Shown: one piece after another, positions 34,946-46,640 of the stretch
Position numbering within the stretch: the stretch's first letter is position 1
How the letters are laid out: the number at the start of each line of letters is the position of its first letter
Source: Porphyra umbilicalis
Lineage: Eukaryota > Rhodophyta > Bangiophyceae > Bangiales > Bangiaceae
Reading direction: 5' to 3'
DNA length: 64,000 bases
Assembly: GCA_002049455.2 (NCBI GenBank)
Contig: KV918928.1
Span: 100,589 to 164,588 of the forward strand
Translations under genes and position numbers: made by a program
Notes under the pieces: generated by a model
What the model was told of the DNA's origin: nothing
The model's database searches: none
Seen by the model: the letters and a program-made list of their open reading frames with translations, nothing else

Positions 34946-35890
34946 TTGTTTCGTTTGCGCTCTGTGAGGGGACCGGCGGCGGGGGGAGGCGGGCCGCGTG
35001 GGACCGACAGCAGAAGATGTAGGCGCAAGAGCACAGATCAACTGGTCACGACCGTTATTCTCTTGATCAGACACCTCGAGCTGCCTCCCTCGCTTCTCGT
35101 TTCACTGTTTGTCTGCCTGAGTCCACACTCTGAATCTGTGCAAGCGTTCAAGTGTTCAAGTGCATTGTGCCTCCACACGCTCAGACCCAACCAAAGCAGC
35201 AGCGAGATGCATGTTTATCGTCAATGCCTTTTCCGCAGACTCTCCCGACGACTCTATACTCTCTCGCAGTCCTCGCGACTCACCTCGGAGGTGAACCAAC
35301 CGTGCCTGCTCTCGGGGCCCGCACCCGCCCCGGTCGGCGGTAGCCCACCTCGTCGTCGCGTCCGGCCACAGCACCGGCACACACCGGTAAACCCTCGCTT
35401 CTCTGGGGCGAGCAGGCGTAGTGGTCAGTCGTACGGCTTAGTCCACCCCCCACTGCAGAGCGTGTCGACACGGCGTGATACCATGCGGTGGGAGCTGATC
35501 AATCACCTCTCAAGCCGACGAGCTAAGGCACAGTCAGCAGTCAATGGTGCCAACGCAATTATGAATAGCACAATTAATTCCTGGCCAGCACAAAGCTACC
35601 TCCCAGCCGGTGTCCCAAAAAGCCCCCAACAGTGTAGTGCGTGGTACCTGCGTAACAAACACACGTCACAAACCTGTTCCTGTGTCTCGGACCGGGCCTC
35701 AGTGGCAATCGCGTCCCCTATCGTCCTGACACAGCACGTCTCAAACTCGCAACCCCCTGGTTCAATACATGTCAGAAGCACTAGCACCAGAATACACAAG
35801 CGCATGAGTGATATGTCAGATTCCACCATGGGCATTGGTCTGAACGGACGAAGTGTCAAAAGGATTTTGTTCACGCTGTTGACGGAATAG
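34946..35890 (+). CDS. Hypothetical protein, 314 codons, no domain
   Basis: This uninterrupted frame of 314 codons is long for its only moderately GC-rich surroundings, which makes pure chance less likely. The product is Ser/Arg-rich with a hydrophobic patch near residues 36-58 (TVILLIRHLELPPSLLVSLF) that might span a membrane. No family is recognised. The start codon is uncertain; it could be a relic or an exon. Confidence 0.3.
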   Translation: MFRLRSVRGPAAGGGGPRGTDSRRCRRKSTDQLVTTVILLIRHLELPPSLLVSLFVCLSPHSESVQAFKCSSALCLHTLRPNQSSSEMHVYRQCLFRRLSRRLYTLSQSSRLTSEVNQPCLLSGPAPAPVGGSPPRRRVRPQHRHTPVNPRFSGASRRSGQSYGLVHPPLQSVSTRRDTMRWELINHLSSRRAKAQSAVNGANAIMNSTINSWPAQSYLPAGVPKSPQQCSAWYLRNKHTSQTCSCVSDRASVAIASPIVLTQHVSNSQPPGSIHVRSTSTRIHKRMSDMSDSTMGIGLNGRSVKRILFTLLTE

Positions 35891-36680
35891 GCAAGCATTT
35901 TGTTTGTGGAAGAGGCATTCAGAATATCAGTTGAACAAGTCCTCTCCTTTTTTCGAATGAATTTCGTTGATCCAGGGAACTGTGGTGCACATAATTTTCC
36001 GAATCATGCTGAGGGCATCTCACAAAAGCTTTGCATGGCTATATTAAAACGTTCTTTCGCGTCTACTCGTCATAGATTTCCCAGACGGCACATTTACAAC
36101 TATCCCGGCGATGAAATACCGACCCGCAGTATAGCTCTGTTTGCAGATCTGGTTCGCGACGTTGGTGGGAAAACCGGTCTTCCTATACCTCTGCTCACAG
36201 CTGGCAATTGTGCCATGTTTAACGAATAATACGCAAAATCGGTTCGCAACCGACGTTGCTGGGTATGCTCTTACTGCCGTAGGTCAGTCTACAGTGCACA
36301 TTGGAAATAGTCGCGTCGCAACTGCTGCAGCGCGAATATTTATATCTGAGAGAGCGTAGAAATGTTGATCGGTTCCCTTCAAAAACTGAGAGCGACCGCG
36401 TTTATACGCTATAAAACAGACGCGCCACGACTCTCGCAAAATTGTGGCTTGACAACCCCAGGACATCTTCTCCAGGAGGTTACTTAAAATGTGTCCGCTG
36501 TTGAATGACAACACCGCCCGCGTTGGCTCCACGTCGCCATCCCCACCTTGAACCTGGGTCGAGTCTCGCATGCATGGGTACACCATTCGGCCACCTCCAC
36601 GCCTCTTCTCGCTGGAACCACTCATCCCTAATTATCATGTGCTCCTCTCGTGTGCCTAGGGATCGCAGGTACAGCAACCG
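35891..36680. other. Intergenic with a fragment of the 631-bp repeat
   Basis: The block at about 36240-36275 (GGTTCGCAACCGACG then TTGCTGGGTATGCTCT) matches the terminal part of the dispersed repeats at 11007-11637 and 31764-32394. Surrounding sequence does not match them. No gene was recognised. Confidence 0.45.
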
Positions 36681-37313
36681 ATGTCTCTTGCCGGGTCATC
36701 TGACGCGGCGGCAGCAGCCGCTGAGGCGACGATTGCGCGGTGGCATTCCTATCCTGTGCATCAGCCGGCGCCCTACCTTCCGTTGGCCACCGCAAGGGCG
36801 GCGGTTACCTCCGACAAGCTTCTTTCCGCCTCCTCTATGGCCCGGGCTCCTGACCGCTGCGTCCGCGGCTGCCGCCAGCGGTGGAAGGGGATGACTCTCA
36901 GAACTCGCCTGCCAATGATAGCGCGGAAGGATACCGGCAAGCGGTGGGTACGGATTTTCGGACAAATAGGCGACCAGTACGCGCAGAGTACTGTGTTTGA
37001 GACGTACGAGCGCCAGCAAGAGTTTTTGGCCCGCACCGCAGGCGGTGTTGGGAAGACGTCGGGGGCGGCCAAAGCAACCCCGCTTGAAGAGGTGGCGGAG
37101 AGGGTGCTGGTATGGTTTCATGCGGTCAGCGCGCGAGGCAAAACGCGAGTGCCTATGTTTCTGGCCCTCGAATCGCCAAGGCGTAACCAGACAAGCGCGT
37201 GGGCAGGAACGCCGACGATCTGCACGTCCCCAGTCGGTCTAAGCAAGATCGCTTTCGGCCAATGGCGTGTCGCCCTCCGAACATGGCTCAGAAGTGGGAT
37301 AAGTGGCTTTTAG
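36681..37313 (+). CDS. Hypothetical protein, 210 residues
   Basis: The open frame starts MSLAGSSDAAAAAAEATIARW. Its middle looks protein-like and charged (RKDTGKRWVRIFGQIGDQYAQ, VFETYERQQEFLARTAGG, LEEVAERVLVWFHAVSARG). The 3' end runs into the inverted repeat arm that starts near 37259, so the last residues may not be native. No domain is recognised. Confidence 0.35.
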   Translation: MSLAGSSDAAAAAAEATIARWHSYPVHQPAPYLPLATARAAVTSDKLLSASSMARAPDRCVRGCRQRWKGMTLRTRLPMIARKDTGKRWVRIFGQIGDQYAQSTVFETYERQQEFLARTAGGVGKTSGAAKATPLEEVAERVLVWFHAVSARGKTRVPMFLALESPRRNQTSAWAGTPTICTSPVGLSKIAFGQWRVALRTWLRSGISGF

Positions 37314-37553
37314 CAAGAACTCGAAAGCTCCTCTGGACTTCTGTGTCCCACCTGTACGTAGTGATAAAATGTTGTTCCCACGGCACTATGCTCGTCTTCT
37401 TTTCCGCCCTCCGCCCCCACGCCCTTCGCCGCCCCCGTATCTCCCGCCTTTTGATTGCCCCCCCCCCCGCGCCGCCCTCGTCTCCCCCCCCTTTTGATTG
37501 CCCCCCACCCTTCCCCTCCTTCAGACCCTCAGCGTCCCTGATGACTGTAGACT
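37259..37553 (+). repeat. Inverted repeat arm, left
   Basis: This arm matches the reverse complement of 38311-38602 in diverged form. Shared landmarks include ATGGCTCA, CTCCTCTGG/CTTCTCTGG, CCACGGCACTATGCTCG and CTCAGCGTCCCTGATGACTGT. It contains C-rich runs and no gene. Confidence 0.6.
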
Positions 37554-38310
37554 CCCCACCCGCACCCAGAAACGTCGTCGTCCTCCACCGACCCGACGCA
37601 CACGCCTGCACTCAAGCAGGCGAGTATGACGCTGGACGCGTTGAAAGAGCAGTCATTGGCACAAACTGAGTATGACCCGCCCCTGAGCAAGAGGAGGACG
37701 CACAATGATAATGGTGGACGATGAAAGGAAATAAATGCAGGAGCAAGGGGGGAGGGGGGGGCGGGAGGAGAAGAGAAGTGGGCGGCAAGAGACGGAGATA
37801 AGAAGAAAAAAACGGCTGTGGCACGTGGTGGCGAGGACGGCGTTGTCGAGGGTCTGCGGATGGCGCGCGGCTCGGACGCCAAGGCGAGCGCCAGGAGATT
37901 TGCCAGATTGCGCGCGCTCTCCGTTCATGGTTATGTTAGGAACGCTGTATCTGTGATTTCATTGGCTGAGAGCCATGTGTTCTCAGATGCCGTGAGCAGC
38001 TGGCAACCTCGACTGGGCAGGTTGCGCGCCCGAAGTGTAACGTGGGTCAAGCAGCGCCTCCACGATGCTCTCACCGCTTCATACACACTGACGCTTTGTT
38101 CACCCCCCCCCCCCACACATTTTGTGTTTGCTGCACGGCAAGCGCCCCTCCATCCTCTGAACGGACGCAGGGGGTGGCCGGTCCCACAGCAAGAGAGGCA
38201 TATTTAGGGACGGTGGTGGCGGTGGCGGTGGTGGCGGTCGTGGTGCAGAGATGACGATGGTGGGAGGGGCTGGTTATAGAAAATGCCGCTCTTGAGTAGG
38301 GTCAGAGGGT
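37554..38310. other. Spacer between inverted repeat arms, nothing recognised
   Basis: Purine-rich on the plus strand at 37690-37830. A frame at 37818-38207 is open without recognised domains. A C homopolymer lies at about 38103-38113. Confidence 0.4.
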
Positions 38311-38602
38311 GGACAGTCATCAGGGACGCTGGGGGACTGGAGCGGGGGCGTGGGGGGGGACCATCTAAAGGGGCGTGAGACATGGCTGCCAAAAGGGACG
38401 GGAGAAATTAAAATGGGGGGGGAGACGAGAGCGGAACCGATACTGGGGGGGGGGGGAGCAAGTAGGCGAGCATGGCGCCGTTGGAACAATATTTTGGTTC
38501 TGTGTACATGAGGAACACATAAGGCCAGAGAAGCTTTTGAATACTCGGGACAAGCCCAAAATCCCACCTGTGAGCCATATGTGAAAGGCAACCCGCAATT
38601 GG
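38311..38602 (-). repeat. Inverted repeat arm, right
   Basis: Reverse-complement partner of 37259-37553, separated from it by about 760 bases. G homopolymers (38445-38456) correspond to C-rich runs in the other arm. Confidence 0.6.
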
Positions 38603-38679
38603 CCAAGAGCGAGTCTGCTCGGACCGAGTGAGGAAGGTCATCTACTCCATGCACTATCTGGCCCACAGATTGGGGTCAG

Positions 38680-39313
38680 CTATGGTGCGTGTCCCAAAAA
38701 TGAGACATGCGCGTTTTCTGAAGGACTGACACATCGCTGCACGGGGGCAGGTGGGGTGGGGTACGAGATAATTCTCGACTGGCCTCCATGGAAAGAGCCG
38801 CTCCCGACGCGTTCTTGCCTGACAACTCCTTAGTACCCGCCTGTGGGCACTGTTCTGTGGACCTCTCAGGTAGCCCCGATCTTGCGGCCAGTCTTTTTCA
38901 GGTTCTTGGGGTTACAGGTTTGCAACGCCAAAGCTCATGTGCTAACTGGAGCTTCGATGAGGGGTGTCCCAAATCGTGTTTTCTTCACAGGGGGCTACAT
39001 GGGGGTCTTTTTCACGTTTTTATTGGTTAGGTCGTGCCCTTTTCTTCGTGCACGAACTGTCAGCACATGCCTGCTCTAGTATCCGTGCATTTGATTGGGG
39101 CGCGTGGTCATCACCTTTCGAAACTGCAATGAATTACACCATACCCCATGACACGTCAGGAGGTGCCGCCTCCGCTAACACTGTCAGGGGCCGTTCTGGA
39201 AGCACAGTGGGACCGAGTGGGTCACATTACATTATCGGACCGTTGCAGCAGGCCAGTGGGCCGAGAAAAAAAGAGAAATCCGCGATGTCTCATTTTTGGG
39301 ACACGCACCATAG
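38680..39313. mobile_element. MITE with perfect 29-bp inverted termini and TA flanks
   Basis: Positions 38680-38708 and 39285-39313 are exact inverted copies (29 of 29), running from CTATGGTGCGTGTCCC to AAAAATGAGACAT. If the outermost CTA is host sequence, the element is TGGTGCG..CGCACCA flanked by TA on both sides. That is the target duplication of Tc1/mariner elements. The interior has no transposase, so it would be non-autonomous. Confidence 0.75.
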
Positions 39314-40103
39314 GACGAAAAAGTCCCTCCAAGTCCCAATGGACTAAGACCCAAGATTTCATATTCCTTGGCTGGAAGTAAATGGGAAATGACTTCGTTG
39401 GCCGAGATGTGAACTCGGCTCCAGGATCTGCGCTGGTTGGGGAAGTTTCACCAGCTTTTTGTGCCCTCCAGGGGGCCCAGATCAAAACTGCTTGAGCCGT
39501 TTTCGTCTGTTTTTGGCCCCTCCGTGGAGCCTGATCAGGCCAGGCTCCTTCCCGCCCCCCCCAGAAGGACGTGGTACGCTGGCGGTTCAAAGCCGCTCTT
39601 GGCCGCCCCCCAAGCGGGCAGCACAGGTCATTCCTCTGTGGGGGAACGCTACGTGGGACCTCTCCATTCGACCTGTCTGGCCCCGGCGAGGGGTTCGTGT
39701 CAACCGAGTGACGAGGATTTCTCCATATATCTCCAACCTCAGGGCCAGCGTCCCGTGGGCCCGAGGCCGGTGTATCACCGCTCCCGGGAAGGCCGTGCAA
39801 CTCGTATTCTCGCTCGCTCCCCCTAATGCCGCCTTGGTAGTGTGCTTTATGACACTCGCAACATGGTTTCTCTTGCACGGGAGCGCGCGGGCGCTGATGA
39901 GGCTTCGAGTCGGGGCACTGAAGACAGTCACCTCTGAGCGGTGTTGCGGAAAGCCGAGATTGCCGTTGGTGTACTGGTTGTCATGTGTTGGGCACGATGC
40001 TAACAGCGTGAGTCCGGGCTTTTTCCAGCTTCTCCAAAAACTGTGACCACCCCCGTGAGCGCGGCCCACCTCTTCTTTCGTTGTATCCGCGTTACCAGAT
40101 TAG
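39314..40103. other. Intergenic, nothing recognised
   Basis: Frames of 130-220 codons are open on both strands around 39222-40069 but overlap each other and show no domain. Confidence 0.4.
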
Positions 40104-40743
40104 ATGACGTCGGCCTGTGAGGCCGACTCGACGGTTGCTATGTCACCCGATAGCCAGCAGTGGGGCTCGGCCAGTGTGCTCCGCCCGAAGGAGAATAACG
40201 ACGCTCTGGAGAGCCTCCTGTCGGCGGCGTGGCCGGCACCGTCTTTCGCGGGCGGTACGTGTGGGCGGTTCCTCTGGGAATCCTTGCGCTGTATCCAGTG
40301 GTGCAGCGGTTGGTGGCTATGGATAACAGCCGGATAAACACTCTTTAGACGGGCATCCAGGCCATAGTTGTGCCGATTTATGCCCTCTCCAAGCGAACGG
40401 TACCGGACTTTCCATTACTCCATTGTACGGAGGCGTGACGAGTGTACAAGGTCCTGTATGACTTGGCGACCAGGGACCCTCCTTTTGAGATTTGAACCGC
40501 GCCCCACCACTCGTGTGGGTATGATTAGGGTTCACTCGGTGGATTGGGAACGAAAAGCCCCGGATCTCTAAGCTGCCGGTCCTGCTGGAGGTGAAACCCA
40601 GTAGCGAAAAAGGCTTCTTCAGGCTCTGTGACCAGCGCGAGCTGCTCGAGATATCAGCAGCGCGCCGGAGAGTGCTCTACCTCACCACGCTGGCGTGGTG
40701 GGTCGCAGTGGATGTTCCGCGCGGTGTGGCCGCGCGCCTCTGA
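40104..40743 (+). pseudogene. Candidate two-exon gene relic, function unknown
   Basis: An ATG at 40104 starts MTSACEADSTVAMSPDSQ and runs to a GTACGT donor at 40255. An acceptor TTAG at 40528 resumes in phase with GFTRWIGNEKPRISKLPVLL and continues through GFFRLCDQRELLEISAARRR and YLTTLAWWVAVDVPRG to TGA at 40741-40743. The spliced product would be about 121 residues. After the TGA the same frame stays protein-like (KGNQLIKKTLGGPYHSKLW) to another TGA and beyond. This suggests a longer gene broken by stops. No family is recognised. The intron is inferred from phase only. Confidence 0.35.
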
Positions 40744-41538
40744 CAGAGTGTTGAGCTAAAAGGCAACCAGCTCATCAAAAAGACCCTCGGGGGGCCTTAC
40801 CATAGCAAATTATGGACCCTGTGAGCCGTTGAGGTTACCGACGTCTTTGTCGGCAGCATTCATCAAGAGGACGAGCGAAAACTAGGTGGAGGGAAGAGGT
40901 GGGGGCAAAGGCGGAGGATGCTAAACAGGGGCAGCAAGAGAACGGGTCGGAGGGGTAGAGCCAAGGGGGACGGGAACGAAGAGCGGCTGCCACAGAGCCG
41001 GCTCTGAGCGGACAGGGGCTAGCCCTCGTCGTGATCAGACGCTGATTGCCGTGGCCCACGTCTTTGAGCGCGCCAAATACTGATTGACCACTCGGTTGTC
41101 GACCACCGATACATCGAGAATTTCAGACAATGAGAGCGTCAGAGACAGCGACGGCAGCACTTGCAATCCGATCATCGAGTGGCAACAATACGCGCGATGT
41201 GCCCTTGGGCAGACCAAGTCGGGCGTCGACCACATCGTGTTCGTGGCACACGCCGCTGTTGCCGCCCCACCGCTCCCGCGTTCTGTGCGTTCTAGTATGC
41301 CGTCTTGCTCCCTCCCGTCGCCACCCATCACTTTTTGTCTCCGACCTTTCCGGATAACCCCCCGCTGTTTGCTCTTGCAGAGTTCGGTGGTGAGTGAGAA
41401 GGGTGTTGGGGGGGGTGATGTGACGTCGCTACTGTACTATTGAAGAAGGGGTGGCGGCGATCTGCAGGGGAAAGGTGGTTTTGGGTGTGGCTGTGGCTGA
41501 GACTGGGTACATGCGAGGGACTGGAAGGGAGCATATAT
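40744..41538. other. Intergenic, nothing recognised
   Basis: It begins with the in-frame continuation of the gene relic before it. After about 40990 no coding signal or repeat is seen up to the MITE at 41539. Confidence 0.4.
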
Positions 41539-41987
41539 TGCTGACCTCCAAAACATGGCGGTTGCAGAGTGATTGCAATCCATCAACAGCGCACGTGGAC
41601 CAATGGAACGGCTAGAAGGCATGTGAGTTCCTTACACAGTCTCCTCATGCAGCTCTTTGCTCTGAAAACGCACATCAGGATCTTAGAAAATCTGAGTAGG
41701 TTCTTCTTCACATGAGAAATTACAGGTCTGGCCCAGAATTCTGCCCATGCCCTCTTCAGGCCCCAGCAAGCAGCCCAAAAATCTCAGGAAACCTCATTGT
41801 GGGTTGCAATAGTTCTGCGTGACTTCTGTAAGACACGGTGATTGGCTTGCAAGGTTCCTGGCGGGAACTCTTAGCCAACAGTTCGATCGTGGCTTGTCGA
41901 ACAGCCAATCCGACTTCATCTCTATGCTGCGTCGTCGGTGGCTCTGCCTCTCTTCTCTCTGCAACCGTCATTCTTTGGAGTTTAGCA
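41539..41987 (+). mobile_element. MITE-like element, copy 1 (449 bp)
   Basis: The left terminus TGCTGACCTCCAAAACATGG and the reverse complement of the right terminus TGCTAAACTCCAAAGAATGA are inverted copies extending to GCGGTTGCAGAG or GACGGTTGCAGAG, about 32 bases. The whole element matches 49139-49585 in the same orientation. No transposase is encoded and no clean target duplication was found. Confidence 0.7.
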
Positions 41988-44171
41988 GTACAATGGACAA
42001 GAAAGAAAATTGTCGCAGGATGGGACGAAAGAGACGGGGCCAGGTTGAAATCGAGTACACGGTACACCGTCGTGTCTCATATACAAGGCTTTCAAGCAGA
42101 GTCAAACAAGTAGATGAAAAGTATTTGTCAGACTCTAAATATGTTCAGTGTCCTCTGCCCAAGTGGATAGCGCCCTTTATAACCGTACATCGAATTGATC
42201 TGGTGACGGCCGGTCATTGGCAGAGGAAGGACTTGACATTCGCCGAGTCGGCATGGCCAGTTACTTATTGGTGTTGTGCGCCGTAGTGGCTGCCACTCAC
42301 GTATGTAACTATCTAGTAGAATTTTGGGTCATCCGACCCACGCCACATACCGGTCGGTGGAGACCGCCGTTGTCACACACGTGGCGCTATTTGTGCCACT
42401 CCCGCTCGTCTCAGCCCCAGCATAGCGCCCACCACGGGAATCTCTGTCTCGAGTTTCGTGTATATTGAGAGAGTTCATCATCTGGCCTCGTACAAGCTGC
42501 CTTTGTCAAACGGCACCATGCCCTCACCGATGCCGTCACAACACCCCTTCCCTCTACGGCCTCAACTGCCGGCGCCGTTCCATTCAAAACTCGCACTATG
42601 CCCACTGCATTCTTTCTACATCGACAGCCGCCGGCCCTGTCATATGGTCGGCCGCGGCGTCCCCTCCGGGGGGGGGGAGTCATGGTGCCTGGAAGAGAGG
42701 TCAGTGTGGACGTCATTTGTAAGGTGCTGCTTGCACGGAGGTCGCTGCATTGCCATTGCGAGACGTGTGAAGAGCTCGAATCGTGTCGAACGTGGTTTGG
42801 ACACTTGCCGACGTGAAATGTGGGTACGATGTGCGTACATCCTATGTGGGTCGGCGACTCACCTTCAACGCACACCTGATAACCACGCCCTACTTGACAA
42901 CGCTCCCCACTGAGCCAAGCGGTGATCACTGTGAAGCGTTTGGTAGATAGGCGGATGCATTGGTTTACCTGAGTGGCGGTCTCGGGGCCGTTAGAGCACT
43001 TCCAACAACATGCGCTTCGAGCCAGTTCCACATCAATTCAGAGCGCCACGTATGTCGCCGTGTTCGCCTGTGATTGGCTGGCGAGCTCTTTACGAAAGGG
43101 TTCCACAAAGGTTGTGGGCGACGTGATGTACTTGATGGAAAACGGGGGCTACTGTATAAATCAGTTTGCGGAATGCGAAGGCGACGTTGGTGGTTGCGAC
43201 CTTCCGAACGCACGCAACCAGACATCTCGCATCACCGTGAGAGGGGCGCTGCGTTTCCCCAGTCAGTCGTCGTCATTTGAGCGGCCGATCGTCCGTCGAT
43301 CGTCCTTAACTGGATGACACGGAACAGGTTCACACGTCCATTCTAGCGTGAATATGCGGTCGTTCAGGCGATCATCCGTCAAGAGAGACACACGTTTCAG
43401 GTCACCACGTGCCTTGGAGTGCATAAAGCGCCGGCACCTGATCAGGTTTCTATTTCCGTCGGGTCGACTGGTTCCCGAAGGCGACCGCGGCACCTACGTT
43501 GTGGGGCCAGCCGTAGCGAGATGGAAGAGTCAGAAACATCTCCCGATCATCCACTGACGGCAGGGCACGTGCACCGCAGTTGACGGTGATGGCGACGCCA
43601 CGGAAACTCTGTTGAGCGCCTAATAAATTAGTCCAAGATGGCCGCTTCTGTCCCGCGCGACCGGCATCCGGTGGCGTCGGGAGCGGTGGCGGCGGCGCAC
43701 TCGCGGCCACCGACACACGGCGGCACTGTACAACCGTGGCGCGACTGTTGGCCGCGGTGGTGTCGTTCTGGGCGGCAGTAGTCGGCGCCGACGTCAGTGC
43801 GGCTTTATTTCTGTGAGCGAGCGGGGAAGGCGGGGGGGGTGTGGAGCTCTCCTTGCGGCGGTGGATGGCGACGCACGCCGCCCTTCTGGGCGGCGTCTCT
43901 CGCAGCGTGCTAGCGAAGGCGGCCTGCAGGCGGCACAACTGGAAACACTTTCTTTTTTTTTATGGAGGGTATCGCTGTACTCTGGTGCACTGCTGTCTCA
44001 GTTTTCTTCAACATGCTTTGCGCGCAGGACTCTGACGACAATAGCCTTCTGCCACTCGGTCCCATGACCTGTCTGCCGAAAAGTCTCTGTGAAGGAAGGG
44101 GGAGGGAGGGGCTGACCGCGGTGCCCGCACTACACCGATAGTGAAGCGAATATTCAAACGGGGATAGGTCT
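41988..44171. other. Intergenic, nothing recognised
   Basis: Only short open frames occur. A G run lies near 42668-42677. No repeat family or RNA gene was recognised. Confidence 0.4.
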
Positions 44172-44899
44172 CTAGTGTCTATTCTACCGACCGCATCATT
44201 TGATGCGATTTGCATCAAATGATGCGGTTTTCCTGTCTTCTGTTACGAGAGAATGGCTGCTCTGCTGTTCATTCTGACGGCAGAAACGGGTCCTACGTAG
44301 GCTTTTTTATTCTTGCAGTAGAAGGAGGCCGCCCATAATTCATTTCTTCCTGCTCATACAGGCGATGCCGCGGAAGCACCCAGCAGACCATACTGCCATG
44401 TCCCCCCCTCCCCCCGCCCCATACGAAGCAGAGCTCTTCATGAGTTGTCCGGCTCCAGAAGACTCCACGTACCCTTTTTATGAGACACAGAGGTGTCCCT
44501 AGGCAGAAACAACATGCTCGGACAGCCTCCGCACGTCGAACGAGACGAGCACGCGGGGCCCCCACAGTGGCTGTTGCAAGTCCAAATCGACGTATTTGAG
44601 GGTTCTGGAGGGGGGGGGGGGGGGGGGCGATGCTCAAACCTGCCGGCAGACGCCCTCTGAGTGAGTTGTCATACTTTTTTCACACGAGGGTCATCCTGAA
44701 CGGATCTTCGTTACGCTGGGCTGACATGGAGACTACCCAGCTCCATGTTGCCAACAAGAACAGCAAAAACGTGAGTATATAGGTGCCAAAAGGGGCACTT
44801 TCCCACTCAGATGCCCCGGAAACAGCAGTTCCGACACCGCATCATTTGATGCGCAGCACCGCATCATTTGATGCGATTCTGCGGTAGAATAGACACTAG
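44172..44899. mobile_element. MITE-like element with palindromic subterminal motifs (728 bp)
   Basis: The left end CTAGTGTCTATTCTACCG recurs in inverted form at the right end. Inside each end lie two copies of CCGCATCATTTGATGC or its reverse complement: 44191-44206 and 44212-44227 facing each other on the left, and 44837-44852 and 44859-44874 in tandem on the right. A G homopolymer (44610-44627) lies inside. No protein is recognised. Subterminal repeated motifs are typical binding sites for transposases, so this is probably a non-autonomous DNA transposon. Confidence 0.7.
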
Positions 44900-46640
44900 C
44901 TCTGCCTCTCTCTGCCCCGCAGCCTCCCGGCTCACCATAGGCTACTATGTGTACTCGAATCTACTCCTCTGCCAGCTCGCCTCACTTCCTTCCAGCGGGG
45001 CCCTCTGCTGGCCCGCACGCCCCCGCCGCCTCACTCTGTCCACCGCAATCACCTCGCGCCGCACGCACAGCCCCACAGGGTGTCCCTAGCGGGTCCTGTC
45101 TTGCGTGCTAAGGCAGCCGCGCTTTCCCACACGACGGCGGCCGCGATTCAATTCAGCCGCCGCGCCGTGCATAGCCTTCGCATCATCAGGCGCCCCTCTC
45201 TGAGTGCCGAAATTGCCACCGCCGCTGGCCGCCTTCGCGGGGACCATGACCCCTGCGTCACTCCCCCGCCGTGTCCCGCCGCCCATGACGCGGCCGCCGT
45301 CCCGCGCGGCGGCTCCTTAACAGTCCCAAGAGTTGGCCGCGCCGTCTTCCCGCGCGTCCGCTGCACCGCCGTCCGGCGCATCAGCTGCCCCGCCGTCCGC
45401 CGTCCGTCGCGTTGGCCACACTGCCGTCCGGCCCGTCCGCCAATGCGCCGGCCGGCTCATCGGCCATTTCACCGGCCCGCGTGGTCAACTTGGCCAGCAC
45501 TGTCGAAACCAGAGAGGCATGGACAACGGCCAGGAGCTTCAAGGGCAAACACTCTTGCCTGTCCTCCGCGCAGGCCATTGCAAGATGAGTGACAACAAGA
45601 ATTTCCAAGGAAAAATGAAAAATAATATAGAGAAAAAGAAAACCTTTGGTTCACAACTCTGCATGGACATCGACACCTACGCCCCCAGCAAGCTCACTGG
45701 TCTGATACAGACCAGCACCGCTCAGTGTGCACCAAAGAGGGAACGTGAGCCCAAAACCGCGGCAAGCACCAGCTTGGCATTACCCACTCCATCGCTCACG
45801 GCTTGCCGGCCACGCCCAGGCCAAGGAAAATTGACCGCGAAGAAGACGGGCACCACGAAGTTAACACACGAGGGCCGGCACAACGTCGGTTGACGGGCGG
45901 CGGTGGGTAGGCGGAGGCGCGCGGCGGAACGCGTCGCGAGGCCGTGCCCGGTCAGAAGTATTGAAACAGCGGCCTGGCCCTGCTGCGGCCTGACTGGGTG
46001 ACGAGCCCCCCCCCCCTCGAATCGGGCACGCTGATGGGGGTGCGCCAGCACCACGCCCCCGTCCCCCCAATCGGGCACGCTGATGGGGGTGCAGCCGTCA
46101 CCGGACCCCCGCTGCCGCTGGCTGGTTCGCCCGCACAGTGCGGGGCTCGGCATATCACACACACACAGTGCGGGGCTCGGCGTATAGCGCCCACACCACG
46201 CGTCGAGTTGCGCGGTTCCGCCAGAAAGCCGTGCGTGGGCACCATCCAGCCTGCGAAACGCGACAGGTCCCCACAGCGCCGTGACGCAGGGCAAGTGAAA
46301 TCAGGGCCACTCGGGAGACACTACGCATGCCACCTGATTGGTGCGTCCATGACTCTTTTTCGGCCTCGCGCGACGAGGTGTCATGGCGCTTGACCAAATC
46401 CCGCTGTGCGATCAAACGCTGCCACACGTTGCGACGATCGGGGTCGTCAAATGGCTTTGTCAGCGACGAAGCAGCGCTCGGATTGACGTGAAATGCTCGA
46501 CACAGTCGCGAACGGGCCGACGGACGCCCCAAATCGGCCGTTTTCGCGACAACTCGGCCGGCGTTCGCGAACGTGTGCGTACCCCGCGCAGATTATCCGG
46601 TTGGACTTATCTAACTGTTCAGAATCGTTTTAGGCCTCTA
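44900..46640. other. Intergenic with a 186-codon open frame
   Basis: A frame at 45333-45893 (MAAPSSRASAAPPSGAS to HEGRHNVG) has a Pro/Ala-rich start and a Lys-rich middle (KMSDNKNFQGKMKNNIEKKK) and no known domain. A direct repeat of ATCGGGCACGCTGATGGGGG occurs twice, 51 bases apart, at about 46020 and 46071. Nothing else was recognised. Confidence 0.35.
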
